Made by a program: the position numbers and the translations under genes
In this document: in pieces, positions 12,672-24,922 of the stretch
How the letters are laid out: every line of letters begins with the position of its first letter
Numbering within the stretch: the stretch's first letter is position 1
From: Thiobacillus sp.
GTDB taxonomy: Bacteria; Pseudomonadota; Gammaproteobacteria; Burkholderiales; Thiobacillaceae
Length of the DNA stretch: 64,000 nt
NCBI GenBank assembly: GCA_030692355.1
Contig: JAUYCF010000089.1
Location: forward strand, 1-64,000
Reading direction: 5' to 3'
Notes under the pieces: model-generated
The model's database searches: none
Told to the model about the DNA's origin: nothing
Seen by the model: only the letters and a program-made list of their open reading frames with translations

Positions 12672-14069
12672 TCAGCGCCATTCGGCCGGCAGGTAATAGG
12701 CGTCGGGGTCGACGTCGATGGGGATTTCGGTGACGCTGCTGGCGTCCGGCGGCGCATCGCGCAGCACCACCTGCGGGAAAGCCAGCACCACGGCGACCAT
12801 GATCAGCTGGATGACCAGGAAGGGAATCGCGCCCCAGTAGATGTCGGCGGTGCGAATGCTCTTGGGTGCCACGCTCTTCAGGTAGAACAGGGCGAAGCCG
12901 AACGGCGGATGCATGAAGGCGGTCTGCATGTTGACCGCGAGCATCACGCCGAACCAGATCGGGTCGATGCCGAGCTTGGCGGCGACGGGCGCCACCAGCG
13001 GCACCACGATGAAGGCGATCTCGAAAAAGTCGAGGAAGAACGCCAGGATGAACACCATCAGGTTGACGATGATGAGGAAGCCGAGCACGCCGCCCGGCAG
13101 CTGATCGAACAGGTGCTCGACCCAGACGTCGCCGTCGAGCCCGCGGAACACCAGGGTGAAAATGGTCGAGCCGATCAGGATGAAAATGACGAAGGTGGTG
13201 AGCCGGGTGGTGCTGTCCATCGCCTGCGTTAGTCGCAGGCGGGACAGGCGCCCGCGTAACAGCGCCAGCAGCAGCGCGCCCGCCGCCCCCATCGCGCCGC
13301 CCTCGGTCGGGGTGGCGACGCCGATAAAGATGGTGCCGAGCACCAGGAAGATCAGCACCAGCGGCGGCAGCAGGGTGGTCAGCACCCGCAGCAGCAGCGC
13401 AGGCCCATGCAGGGTGCGGGCCGAGGCCGGCATGGCGGGCGCGGCGTGGGGCCGGAACAGCGTCACGCCGAACACATAGAGCAGATACAGCCCGACCAGC
13501 GCCAGGCCCGGAATGAGCGCGCCCTTGTACATGTCGCCGACCGAGGCGCCGAGCTGGTCGGCCAGCACGATCAGCACCAGGGACGGCGGCACGATCTGCG
13601 CCAGCGTGCCGGAGGCGGCGATGACGCCCGACGCCAGTCGCTTGTCGTAGCCGTAGCGCAGCATCATCGGCAGTGAAATCAGCCCCATCGCGATGACCGT
13701 GGCGGCGACGACGCCGGTGGTGGCGGCCAAGAGGCCGCCGACCAGGATTACCGCGTAGGCGAGACCGCCGCGCAAGGAGCCGAACAGCTGGCCGATGGTG
13801 TCGAGCAGGTCCTCGGCCATGCCGGAGCGTTCGAGGATCAGCCCCATGAAGGCGAAGAAGGGGATCGCCAGGAGCGTCGGGTTGGCAACGATGCCGTAGA
13901 CGCGTTCGGGCAGGGCGGAGAGCAGCGAGAGATCGAACAGCCCGGAAGCGATGCCGATGCCGGCGAACAGGAGGCCGTTGGCGGCGAGCGCGAACGCGAC
14001 CGGATAGCCCAGCAGCAGGAAGGTCACCAGTCCGAGAAACATCAGCGGCGCCAGGATTTCGGCGTCCAT
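12672..14069 (-). CDS. dctM: TRAP transporter large permease (DctM)
   Basis: A 465-residue integral membrane protein with about 12-13 hydrophobic segments, the ion-coupled transport subunit of a TRAP system. Family features include GYPVAFALAANGLLF, the GGLLAATTGVVAATVIAMGLISLP stretch and IPFFAFMGLILERSGMAEDLL. Its start overlaps the dctQ stop by one base (TGATG), so translation is coupled. The C-terminus has a hydrophilic tail (DAPPDASSVTEIPIDVDPDAYY). No binding protein is adjacent; the TakP-like protein at 1179 is the only candidate in the window. Confidence 0.95.
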   Translation of the reverse strand: MDAEILAPLMFLGLVTFLLLGYPVAFALAANGLLFAGIGIASGLFDLSLLSALPERVYGIVANPTLLAIPFFAFMGLILERSGMAEDLLDTIGQLFGSLRGGLAYAVILVGGLLAATTGVVAATVIAMGLISLPMMLRYGYDKRLASGVIAASGTLAQIVPPSLVLIVLADQLGASVGDMYKGALIPGLALVGLYLLYVFGVTLFRPHAAPAMPASARTLHGPALLLRVLTTLLPPLVLIFLVLGTIFIGVATPTEGGAMGAAGALLLALLRGRLSRLRLTQAMDSTTRLTTFVIFILIGSTIFTLVFRGLDGDVWVEHLFDQLPGGVLGFLIIVNLMVFILAFFLDFFEIAFIVVPLVAPVAAKLGIDPIWFGVMLAVNMQTAFMHPPFGFALFYLKSVAPKSIRTADIYWGAIPFLVIQLIMVAVVLAFPQVVLRDAPPDASSVTEIPIDVDPDAYYLPAEWR

Positions 14070-14608
14070 CAGACTTCCTCCTCCGGCGCTTCGCGCGGCA
14101 GTTCCAGATGCCCGGACAGCACGCCGATCCGCTTGATGACCTCGGCCACCCCCTGCAGCGCGAGCAGGGCGAATCCTGCCGGCAGCAGCAGTTTCACCGG
14201 CCAGCGCACGAGGCCGCCGGCATCGGGTGACATTTCGTGCGTCACCCAGGCTTCATGGAACATCGGCCACGCCAGCCAGGCCAGCAGCAGCGCCATCGGC
14301 AGCAGGAATAGCAGGCCGCCGATGAGATCGATCCACGCCTGCCCGCGCGGGCCGAGGCGGTTGTAGAAAATATCGATGCGCACATGGCCGTTGTGCTTCA
14401 GCGTATAGCCCGCCGCCAGCAGGAACATCGCCCCGAACAGATACCACTGGATTTCCAGCCAGGCATTCGAGCTTGCGCCGAGCAGATAACGGCTGAGCGC
14501 GTTGCCTGCCGAAATCAGCGTGGCGACGAGCACCAGCCAGATGACGAGTCGTCCCACGCGCTCGGTCAGCGCATCGATCAGGCGTGCGAGTGCGAGCAGG
14601 TTTTTCAT
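14069..14608 (-). CDS. dctQ: TRAP transporter small permease (DctQ)
   Basis: A 179-residue four-helix membrane subunit of the TRAP system. LVIWLVLVATLISAGNALSRYLLGASSNAWLEIQWYLFGAMFLLAAGYTLKHNGHVRIDIFYN contains the DctQ-family pattern WLEIQWYLF...HVRIDI. It is directly upstream of and overlapping dctM. A family A palindromic repeat begins 17 bases upstream of its start. Confidence 0.94.
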   Translation of the reverse strand: MKNLLALARLIDALTERVGRLVIWLVLVATLISAGNALSRYLLGASSNAWLEIQWYLFGAMFLLAAGYTLKHNGHVRIDIFYNRLGPRGQAWIDLIGGLLFLLPMALLLAWLAWPMFHEAWVTHEMSPDAGGLVRWPVKLLLPAGFALLALQGVAEVIKRIGVLSGHLELPREAPEEEV

Positions 14609-14625
14609 GCGGGAAAATCTTTTTC

Positions 14626-14718
14626 ATCCGCGAAGGGCGCGAAGGGACGCGAAGTGAAAATCACCAGGATCATTGATCTTCCGGGTTTTCTTCGCGCTGC
14701 TTCGCGTCCTTCGCGGAT
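14626..14718. repeat. Palindromic repeat family A, copy 2
   Basis: Arms ATCCGCGAAGGGCGCGAAGG...ACGCGAAG and CTTCGCGCTGCTTCGCGTCC...TTCGCGGAT pair over ~27 bases around a ~35-base loop. It lies between the arylesterase and dctQ genes, both on the minus strand. Confidence 0.88.
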
Positions 14719-14738
14719 CAAGGTTTTTTGTTTCGCCG

Positions 14739-15350
14739 TCACAGCGCCCCCGCCTCACGCAGAAATTCTGCCAGCCGCTCGGCGACCACGCGGTAGCCGG
14801 CGTCGTTGGCGTGGATGGGGTCGGACTTGAGGCGGTTGTCCTTCAGCACATCGCTGAAGATGTCCTGCTCCAGCGGCAGGCCCATGTCCTCGGCAATGCG
14901 GGCATAGAAATCGGGCGCGCCGCCGAACAGCTTTGGCGCGGGCACGCCGATCAGCACCACGTCGGCGCCGCTGGCGCGGATGGTCTGCACCAGCAGGCGC
15001 AGGTTGTTTTCGGTGGCGGATTCGGGCTGCTTTCTCAGCATGTCGTTGCCGCCCAGGCACAGCAGCACCAGGCGCGGCCGGTGTTCTTCCAGCACTGCGG
15101 GCAGGCGCGCCAAGCCCGAACTTGTGGTGTCGCCGGGCACGCCGGCGTTGATCACGGCGAGTCCGGTGAGCGACGCCAGCACGGCAGGGTAGGCGGTATC
15201 TGCACTCGCGCCGGTGCCGTGGGTGAGGCTGTCGCCGAAGGCGACGATGACGTCGTGCGAGTCGAGTTTGGGCAGCGTCGGCACGCGGTCGCACGCGGCG
15301 AGCAGGAAGAGCGCAAAGAAAACAAGGAGGGCATTTTGGATCAGGCGCAT
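14739..15350 (-). CDS. TesA-like arylesterase / SGNH hydrolase lipoprotein
   Basis: A 203-residue SGNH/GDSL hydrolase. MRLIQNALLVFFALFLLAAC is a lipoprotein signal peptide, so the enzyme should be membrane-anchored in the periplasm. All four SGNH blocks are visible: AFGDSLTHGTGA (Ser), NAGVPGDTTSSGL (Gly), LCLGGNDML (Asn) and SDPIHANDAGY (Asp/His). Family members act as lysophospholipase, thioesterase or arylesterase. The ATG at 15350 is preferred; a TTG at 15374 overlapping the toxin stop would place eight extra residues before the signal peptide. Confidence 0.92.
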   Translation of the reverse strand: MRLIQNALLVFFALFLLAACDRVPTLPKLDSHDVIVAFGDSLTHGTGASADTAYPAVLASLTGLAVINAGVPGDTTSSGLARLPAVLEEHRPRLVLLCLGGNDMLRKQPESATENNLRLLVQTIRASGADVVLIGVPAPKLFGGAPDFYARIAEDMGLPLEQDIFSDVLKDNRLKSDPIHANDAGYRVVAERLAEFLREAGAL

Positions 15351-15370
15351 GCCAACAGCTTGCCGGGTAT

Positions 15371-15793
15371 TCAAAACCGATTCACAGCCAGCCCCATCGA
15401 CTGCGCATTTTTCGCCAGGTTATTGTCTGCGGTAGCAATACCGGCCACACCCGCCTCCAAAGCCATGGACAGATGAAGGGAGTCGCCGGAACGCAGGCCG
15501 CTGGGGACATTGTGAACAAGCTTCGCGGCCTGCGCGAAAGCCTGTCTGCTCACCGGGACAAGCCGCAAACCGGATAGGCAGAAGTTTTCAAAATCCTTCC
15601 ATGCCGCCTGCGCCTGTTTCTGTTCGATTTCCCCGCACCGCACCTTGATCGATAAGGCGCTGGCGAACTCCGTCAAAATCCAGTCCGAGGAAATCAGCGT
15701 GTCATCGCAAGACTCAAGCCACGCATCAACCGCATCGCTTGCTGGCTCGGGCACAAACAGGGGAATTGCCGCACTGGTATCGAGGTAAATCAT
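15371..15793 (-). CDS. PIN-domain toxin (VapC-like)
   Basis: A 140-residue PIN-domain RNase toxin. MIYLDTSAAIPLFVPEPASDA holds the first catalytic Asp, LTEFASAL the Glu, and GDSLHLSMALEAGVAGIATADNNLAKNA the C-terminal acidic pair. The ATG at 15793 overlaps the antitoxin stop by one base (TGATG); the track's extra N-terminal residue comes from a TTG. It pairs with the AbrB-type antitoxin upstream. Confidence 0.93.
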   Translation of the reverse strand: MIYLDTSAAIPLFVPEPASDAVDAWLESCDDTLISSDWILTEFASALSIKVRCGEIEQKQAQAAWKDFENFCLSGLRLVPVSRQAFAQAAKLVHNVPSGLRSGDSLHLSMALEAGVAGIATADNNLAKNAQSMGLAVNRF

Positions 15794-16041
15794 CAATAGC
15801 GCTCTTCCTGGCGCATGGTCTCCACCGTGGCCGAGGTCATCGGCATCCCCGCCCGCAGCTTGCGCACTTTTTTGAGAAAGGCTGCCTTGTTGAAGGGTTG
15901 CGCCGGTGTAAGCGTAATTTCCCCCGTCCGGCCGACCTCGGCCTCAACGGAATCGCCTTCCTTCAATCCGGCGGCCCGTATGCATTCCGTCGGCAGGCGA
16001 ACCGCCAGACTATTGCCCCATTTCGCGACTTGAAGCTTCAT
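15793..16041 (-). CDS. AbrB/MazE-family antitoxin
   Basis: An 82-residue SpoVT/AbrB swapped-hairpin protein: MKLQVAKWGNSLAVRLPTECIRAAGLKEGDSVEAEV is the typical DNA-binding N-terminus, and the rest (PFNKAAFLKKVRKLRAGMP...) wraps the toxin. It is translationally coupled to the PIN toxin. A short palindrome just upstream (16055-16076) is a likely autoregulatory operator. Confidence 0.92.
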   Translation of the reverse strand: MKLQVAKWGNSLAVRLPTECIRAAGLKEGDSVEAEVGRTGEITLTPAQPFNKAAFLKKVRKLRAGMPMTSATVETMRQEERY

Positions 16042-16054
16042 GATTCACGTCTGA

Positions 16055-16076
16055 ATGTATATTCGTGTAGATACAT
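16055..16076. promoter_or_regulatory. Palindromic operator candidate of the AbrB/PIN module
   Basis: ATGTAT-ATTCGTGTAG-ATACAT is a 6-bp inverted repeat centred about 25 bases upstream of the antitoxin start in an AT-rich segment, the expected place for autorepression by the antitoxin. Confidence 0.5.
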
Positions 16077-16154
16077 CATAGCACGCAAAAAAAAAGCATG
16101 TATGGAATCATTTCATCACCTTTCAGGGCCGTAATTCGAGCCTGGAACCTTTGT

Positions 16155-16239
16155 TCATCCATCACCACCAGCGCGCCTGCAGGCGCATCCAGGTCCTTCA
16201 GCATGCCTTCCAGGGTACGGCACTCCACCGCGTTGCCGG
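16155..16239 (-). pseudogene. Transposase fragment (IS1634-like DDE transposase)
   Basis: The minus strand reads TGNAVECRTLEGMLKDLDAPAG followed by ALVVMDE. This resembles the central segment of IS1634/IS4-type transposases (GN-x-x-E-x-x-TLE-x-ML...APxGALVVMD, where the last Asp is catalytic). About 28 residues remain; it begins at the stop of the HAD gene and loses the family pattern right after VVMD. No terminal inverted repeats are evident. It is a scrap marking an old insertion between cbbY and the toxin-antitoxin pair. Confidence 0.65.
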
Positions 16240-16243
16240 TTCT

Positions 16244-17017
16244 CTAGCCGCGATGCAGCGCCCGCAAATAGGCCACGTCGACGAACGGCTGGCCGAGGTC
16301 GGGGCCGGCCAGCAGCCGGTTGGGTGCATCGGGGTCGCCGAGGTCTGACAGCACCACGGCGGCGCCGGTGAAGTCGTGGTCCTGCGTGTAGTCGTTGACC
16401 GTGACCAGTGTTCTCAGTCCGGCGCCCAGGCTTGCGCGCAGGCCGTTTTCAGAGTCCTCGAACGCCAGGCATACGGCGGGTTGCAATCCCATTTTTTCCA
16501 GCGCGTAGTGATAGATGTCGGGTGCGGGTTTCTTCGCCGGAACGATGTCGCCCGCCGCGATGACCTCGAACCAGTCCTGGGTGTCTGGCCCCAGGCTGTG
16601 TTCCAGCAGCACGGTGACGTTTTCCGGGGTGGTGGTGGTGGCAATCGCCAGCCGCAGGCCGGCTGCGCGCGCCTCGGCCAGCAGGCGCCTGACGCCGGGG
16701 CGCATGGGAATGCCGCCCTTTGCGGCCAGCGCGCTGTAATGACGAGTCTTGGCCTGGTGCAGGCCGGCTACCAGTTCGTCAAAGTCGTCCGGCTTCCTGT
16801 AGTCGGGCCGAAAACGGTCGATATAGTATTTCATCCGCTCCTTGCCGCCGGTGACGGCAAGCAGTTTGCCGTAGAGGGCGGCGTCCCAGTGCCAGTCGAG
16901 GCCGGCGTCGGCAAAGGCCTGGTTGAAGGCGGGACGGTGGCCGTCGCGTTCGGTGTCGGCAAGGGTGCCGTCAACATCGAAAAGCAGGGCCTGAAGTGTG
17001 TTTTTTGGTTGCGGCAT
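16244..17017 (-). CDS. cbbY: CbbY-like HAD-family phosphatase
   Basis: A 257-residue haloacid-dehalogenase superfamily phosphatase. LLFDVDGTLADTERDGHRPAFNQAF is the DxDGTLxDTE motif I with the CbbY-type cap following; ATTTTPENV is motif II, and PAKKPAPDIYHYALEKMG with AFEDSENGLRA motifs III/IV. In autotrophs CbbY removes the rubisco inhibitor xylulose 1,5-bisphosphate; members outside cbb operons may act on other sugar phosphates. No rubisco gene is in the window, so the assignment rests on sequence flavour. It is divergent from dksA. Confidence 0.85.
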   Translation of the reverse strand: MPQPKNTLQALLFDVDGTLADTERDGHRPAFNQAFADAGLDWHWDAALYGKLLAVTGGKERMKYYIDRFRPDYRKPDDFDELVAGLHQAKTRHYSALAAKGGIPMRPGVRRLLAEARAAGLRLAIATTTTPENVTVLLEHSLGPDTQDWFEVIAAGDIVPAKKPAPDIYHYALEKMGLQPAVCLAFEDSENGLRASLGAGLRTLVTVNDYTQDHDFTGAAVVLSDLGDPDAPNRLLAGPDLGQPFVDVAYLRALHRG

Positions 17018-17085
17018 AAAGAGGATTCTGTTATTAAATCGCGTTGGGCTGGATCCTGAACATCCTATTTTTCAAAGAGAACAAG

Positions 17086-17505
17086 ATGGCTGAAACTTTG
17101 ATGCGCTTTGAGCCTTACAAGGCAAAAAAAGGCGAAGAATACATGAACGCAAAACAGCTCGCGCATTTTCGCAAAATGCTTGAGGCATGGAAAGCCGAGT
17201 TGTCGCAGGACATCGATACCACCCTGCATTCCATGCAGGACGAGCAGACGGTGTTTGCCGATCCCAACGATCGCGCCACCCAGGAATCGGACATGGCGCT
17301 CGAACTGCGCAACCGCGATCGCGAGCGCAAGCTGATCAAGAAAATCGGCGAAACCATCGCCAAGATCGACAGCGGCGATTACGGCTACTGCGAATCCTGC
17401 GGCGTCGAGATCGGCCTGGACCGGATGCAGGCGCGCCCGACCGCAACGCTGTGCATCGACTGCAAGACGCTCGAGGAAATCCGCGAACGTCAGGTCGCCA
17501 AATAA
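17086..17505 (+). CDS. dksA: RNA polymerase-binding transcription factor DksA
   Basis: A 139-residue DksA that binds the RNA polymerase secondary channel and, with ppGpp, mediates the stringent response. The coiled-coil carries the acidic tip (DPNDRATQESDMALELRNRDRER) and the zinc finger is complete: CESCGVEIGLDRMQARP to CIDC. MAETLMRFEPYKAKKGEEYM fits the proteobacterial N-terminus, so 17086 is the start rather than 17044. Confidence 0.97.
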   Translation: MAETLMRFEPYKAKKGEEYMNAKQLAHFRKMLEAWKAELSQDIDTTLHSMQDEQTVFADPNDRATQESDMALELRNRDRERKLIKKIGETIAKIDSGDYGYCESCGVEIGLDRMQARPTATLCIDCKTLEEIRERQVAK

Positions 17506-17525
17506 GCCCGCCCGCAAAGTGTGCC

Positions 17526-17969
17526 ATGATCGATACCAGCGAATTTGACCGTAATTTCAATGGACTGCTTTACAGCGTGATGCGCTGGGATCAGTTGACG
17601 GCATTCTGGCAAAAGGTGGACGCCGGCGCAGGCTGGTATCTCTATGCGGTCGGTCAGCAGGTGCCGCAAGAACCTTCCGCTGCCGACAAGGTGCAACAGT
17701 TCACGCGCGAACTGGATGAACTTCTGCGGCGCGAGCATCACGAGGATTACTGTGCGATCGTTTACGCCGACAACCTCGATGCGCCTGGCTTCATCAAGAT
17801 TTACGACCCGAATCATCTCGGCAGTTCGTGTGGATCCAGTTCGGTAAAATCGTCGGTGCTGCCGGGTTGGGTGATGAGTCTCACGCCGCCGCGAGAACTC
17901 GAAATGAGCGGCGTGGTGACAGGCCAGCGCAAGCGATGGTGGCAGGCATTTCTGGGCGAAACAATCTGA
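17526..17969 (+). CDS. Conserved hypothetical protein downstream of dksA
   Basis: A 147-residue protein, MIDTSEFDRNFNGLLYSVMRWDQLTAFW..., without a signal peptide, membrane segment or motif that I recognise. It has balanced charge and several Trp/Tyr residues, which suggests a soluble globular protein. The start at 17526 lies 20 bases after the dksA stop, and a strong terminator follows, so it is probably co-transcribed with dksA. Function unknown. Confidence 0.78.
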   Translation: MIDTSEFDRNFNGLLYSVMRWDQLTAFWQKVDAGAGWYLYAVGQQVPQEPSAADKVQQFTRELDELLRREHHEDYCAIVYADNLDAPGFIKIYDPNHLGSSCGSSSVKSSVLPGWVMSLTPPRELEMSGVVTGQRKRWWQAFLGETI

Positions 17970-17986
17970 TTGGTGAGTTGATTGGG

Positions 17987-18024
17987 CCAATAAAAAACGC
18001 GCCGGGTGGCGCGTTTTTTATTGG
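17987..18024. terminator. Bidirectional intrinsic terminator
   Basis: CCAATAAAAAACGCGCC-GGGT-GGCGCGTTTTTTATTGG is a perfect 17-bp stem with A and T runs inside the arms, placed between the convergent dksA-side ORF and pnp. Confidence 0.95.
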
Positions 18025-18061
18025 CAAATGCAAGCCGCACCGGTCGGCGCGGCGTTGCCTT

Positions 18062-20200
<2,139 letters not shown>

Positions 20201-20222
20201 GCGAGTTCCTTTCAAAGCAAAA

Positions 20223-20244
20223 ACGCCCCGCATGGGCGGGGCGT
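20223..20244 (-). promoter_or_regulatory. rpsO-pnp intercistronic hairpin
   Basis: ACGCCCCGC-CCAT-GCGGGGCGT on the transcribed strand is a 9-bp GC stem 23 bases before the pnp start. A hairpin here is the classic RNase III processing and autoregulation site of pnp mRNA in enterobacteria; the role here is by analogy. Confidence 0.65.
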
Positions 20245-20324
20245 GAGAAATTCAGGGGGCAATACGCCCCATCCACTGTGCCGGGGCAGCAGGGTGCTGG
20301 ATCATCACAGTGGCCTTGCCGGAC

Positions 20325-20594
20325 TTACTTACGCAGACTGAGACGTTCGATCAGCGTCTTGTAACTTTCGAGATTGGTGCGCTTCAGGTAATCCAGCAGC
20401 TTGCGGCGGCGGCTCACCATTTTCAGCAGGCCACGACGCGAGTGGTGATCCTTCATGTTGGCCTTGAAGTGGCCGGTCAGGTCGTTGATGCGGGCCGTCA
20501 GCAGGGCAACCTGCACTTCGGGCGAGCCGGTATCGGCGGCGGCGCGCTGATAATCCTGGACGATTTGAGCTTTCTGGGTAACGGTAACAGCCAT
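20325..20594 (-). CDS. rpsO: 30S ribosomal protein S15
   Basis: 89-residue primary rRNA-binding protein of the 30S platform. [40 protein letters not shown] and [23 protein letters not shown] are the S15 signature. The start at 20594 has AAGGAG upstream; the longer ORF in the track runs into the leader. Sits between truB and pnp as usual. Confidence 0.98.
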   Translation of the reverse strand: MAVTVTQKAQIVQDYQRAAADTGSPEVQVALLTARINDLTGHFKANMKDHHSRRGLLKMVSRRRKLLDYLKRTNLESYKTLIERLSLRK

Positions 20595-20657
20595 GGTGTA
20601 CTCCTTCTGAATCGCGTGGCCTGCGGCTGAGCGGGACACGTTCCGGGGAAACCGCGC

Positions 20658-20687
20658 ATTTTACGCTAAATGGGGGATCCAACTCAA
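20658..20687 (-). promoter_or_regulatory. Likely rpsO promoter
   Basis: On the minus strand TTGAGT is followed after 18 bases by TAAAAT, overlapping the end of truB about 65 bases before the rpsO start. This is the place of the internal rpsO promoter in related operons. Confidence 0.5.
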
Positions 20688-21631
20688 GCCTGATGGGTGG
20701 CGATCAGCCGGTGCGGCAGCAGGCGGCCGGCATTGGCCTCGGCCAGGCCGAGGAAAGCGTGGGGCGCCGCGTAAATCCGTGTCAGCCCTTGATGCTCCGC
20801 GGGGTGCGCCACGCTGCGGCCCTGGCATAGCGCCGCGGCGTCGACGGCATCGAGTTGTACCGCGGGCAGATGCGCCACCAGGCAGTCGGCAGGCAGCAGC
20901 AGGGCGTGGCGCTGGAAAACGTCGAGCGCTTCCAGGTCGGCCAGGGCGTGCGCCTGTTCCAGCCTGAATCCGCCGGCTGCAGAGCGCGTCAGCGCGGTGA
21001 GGTGGGCGCCGCAGCCGAGCACGGCGCCGATGTCCTGCGCCAGGGTTCGAATATAGGTGCCGGCACTGCATTGCACGTCGAGCACCACGCGGGGCGGATC
21101 GCATTCGACCAATTCGAGGGTGCGAATCGTCACCTTGCGCGGCGGCCGGTCGATTTCGATGCCGGCACGGGCGTATTCATAGAGCGGGCGCCCCTGATGC
21201 TTGAGCGCCGAATGCATGGGCGGGATCTGCTCGATTTCGCCGGTGAAGCGGGGCAGCACGGCGCGGATGTCTTCACGGCCCACTTTGACTTCGCGGGTGC
21301 CGAGCACCTCACCTTCCGGGTCGCCCGTAGTCGTGGTGACACCGAGTTGCAGCACGGCGCGATAGTGCTTGTCGGCTTCGAGCAGATAGGCGGAGAACTT
21401 GGTGGCCTCGCCGAAGCACAGCGGCAGCAGGCCGTCGGCGAACGGGTCGAGGGTGCCGGTGTGGCCTGCCTTTTTTGCGTTAAGCAGCCACTTGGCTTTC
21501 TGCAGCGCGGCGTTGGAAGTGATGCCGACCGGCTTGTTCAGTAGCAGCACGCCGTCGATCGGCTCGCGCGTTCGCTTGCCCCTGTTCCCTCCGGGAGAGG
21601 GCTGGGGAGACGGGCTGGCGGGCGGGTTCAC
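20684..21631 (-). CDS. truB: tRNA pseudouridine(55) synthase with repeat-like N-terminal extension
   Basis: Makes pseudouridine 55 in the T loop of tRNAs. The catalytic motif KKAGHTGTLDPFADGLLPLC contains the nucleophilic Asp, and the C-terminal PUA-like part is present (315 residues). The start is GTG at 21631, overlapping the rbfA stop (GTGA). Residues 2-22 (NPPASPSPQPSPGGNRGKRTR) precede the normal TruB start (EPIDGVLLLNKPVGITS) and look like translated repeat DNA: the coding sequence contains CCCCAGCCCTCTCCCGGAGG, a half-palindrome common in interspersed repeats. Confidence 0.95.
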   Translation of the reverse strand: MNPPASPSPQPSPGGNRGKRTREPIDGVLLLNKPVGITSNAALQKAKWLLNAKKAGHTGTLDPFADGLLPLCFGEATKFSAYLLEADKHYRAVLQLGVTTTTGDPEGEVLGTREVKVGREDIRAVLPRFTGEIEQIPPMHSALKHQGRPLYEYARAGIEIDRPPRKVTIRTLELVECDPPRVVLDVQCSAGTYIRTLAQDIGAVLGCGAHLTALTRSAAGGFRLEQAHALADLEALDVFQRHALLLPADCLVAHLPAVQLDAVDAAALCQGRSVAHPAEHQGLTRIYAAPHAFLGLAEANAGRLLPHRLIATHQA

Positions 21632-22002
21632 TCGTCTTTGGGGTGTTTGGCGTCTTCGGCGACGGCTGCTTCAATGAGCTGGCTGAGCTCGATGCCGCGC
21701 TCGACCGAGCGGTCGTAGACGAAGCTGAGCTTGGGCACCACGCGCAACTGCATGCGGCGCGACAGCTGCGTGCGCAGAAAACCGCTGGCACGCTGCAGGC
21801 CCAGCAGGCAGGCGGCATGCTCGGCCTCGCCGCCCAGGGTGGTGAAGTAGACCTTGGCGAACTCCATGTCGCGGTTGACCTCCACCTCGGTGATGGTCAG
21901 CATGCCGACGCGCGGATCCTTCACTTCCTGCCGGATCAACTCCGGCAGTTCACGCTGGATCTGGTCGGCGACGCGACGGGCGCGGGGAAAGTCTTTTGGC
22001 AT
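21628..22002 (-). CDS. rbfA: 30S ribosome-binding factor A
   Basis: 124-residue KH-like assembly factor needed for 16S rRNA 5'-end maturation. ARRVADQIQRELPELIRQEVKDPRVGMLTITEVEVNRDMEFAKVYFT is the family core. The gene overlaps truB by four bases and is separated from infB by a palindromic repeat. Confidence 0.96.
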   Translation of the reverse strand: MPKDFPRARRVADQIQRELPELIRQEVKDPRVGMLTITEVEVNRDMEFAKVYFTTLGGEAEHAACLLGLQRASGFLRTQLSRRMQLRVVPKLSFVYDRSVERGIELSQLIEAAVAEDAKHPKDE

Positions 22003-22017
22003 GGTTGTTAGGGGCCG

Positions 22018-22119
22018 GGAGTTAGGAATTAGGGGGTAGGGGCTAGGGGCTAGGGGAAGAAGGCGCGCGGCTCGCCGCGCACATTCCCTAAATCCTAGAC
22101 CCTAGATCCTAGTTCCTCG
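22018..22119. repeat. Palindromic repeat family F inside the infB-rbfA gap
   Basis: A G-rich arm (GGGAGTTAGGAATTAGGGGG TAGGGGCTAGG...) is matched by a complementary arm (CCCTAAATCCTAGACCCTAG ATCCTAGTTCC) around a GCGCGCGGCTCGCCGCGC loop that is itself palindromic. It fills the 121-base gap between two essential operon genes. The arms are imperfect, with the unit TAGGGGC tandemly repeated. Confidence 0.8.
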
Positions 22120-22123
22120 GTCC

Positions 22124-24913
<2,790 letters not shown>

Positions 24914-24922
24914 GCAATCCTC

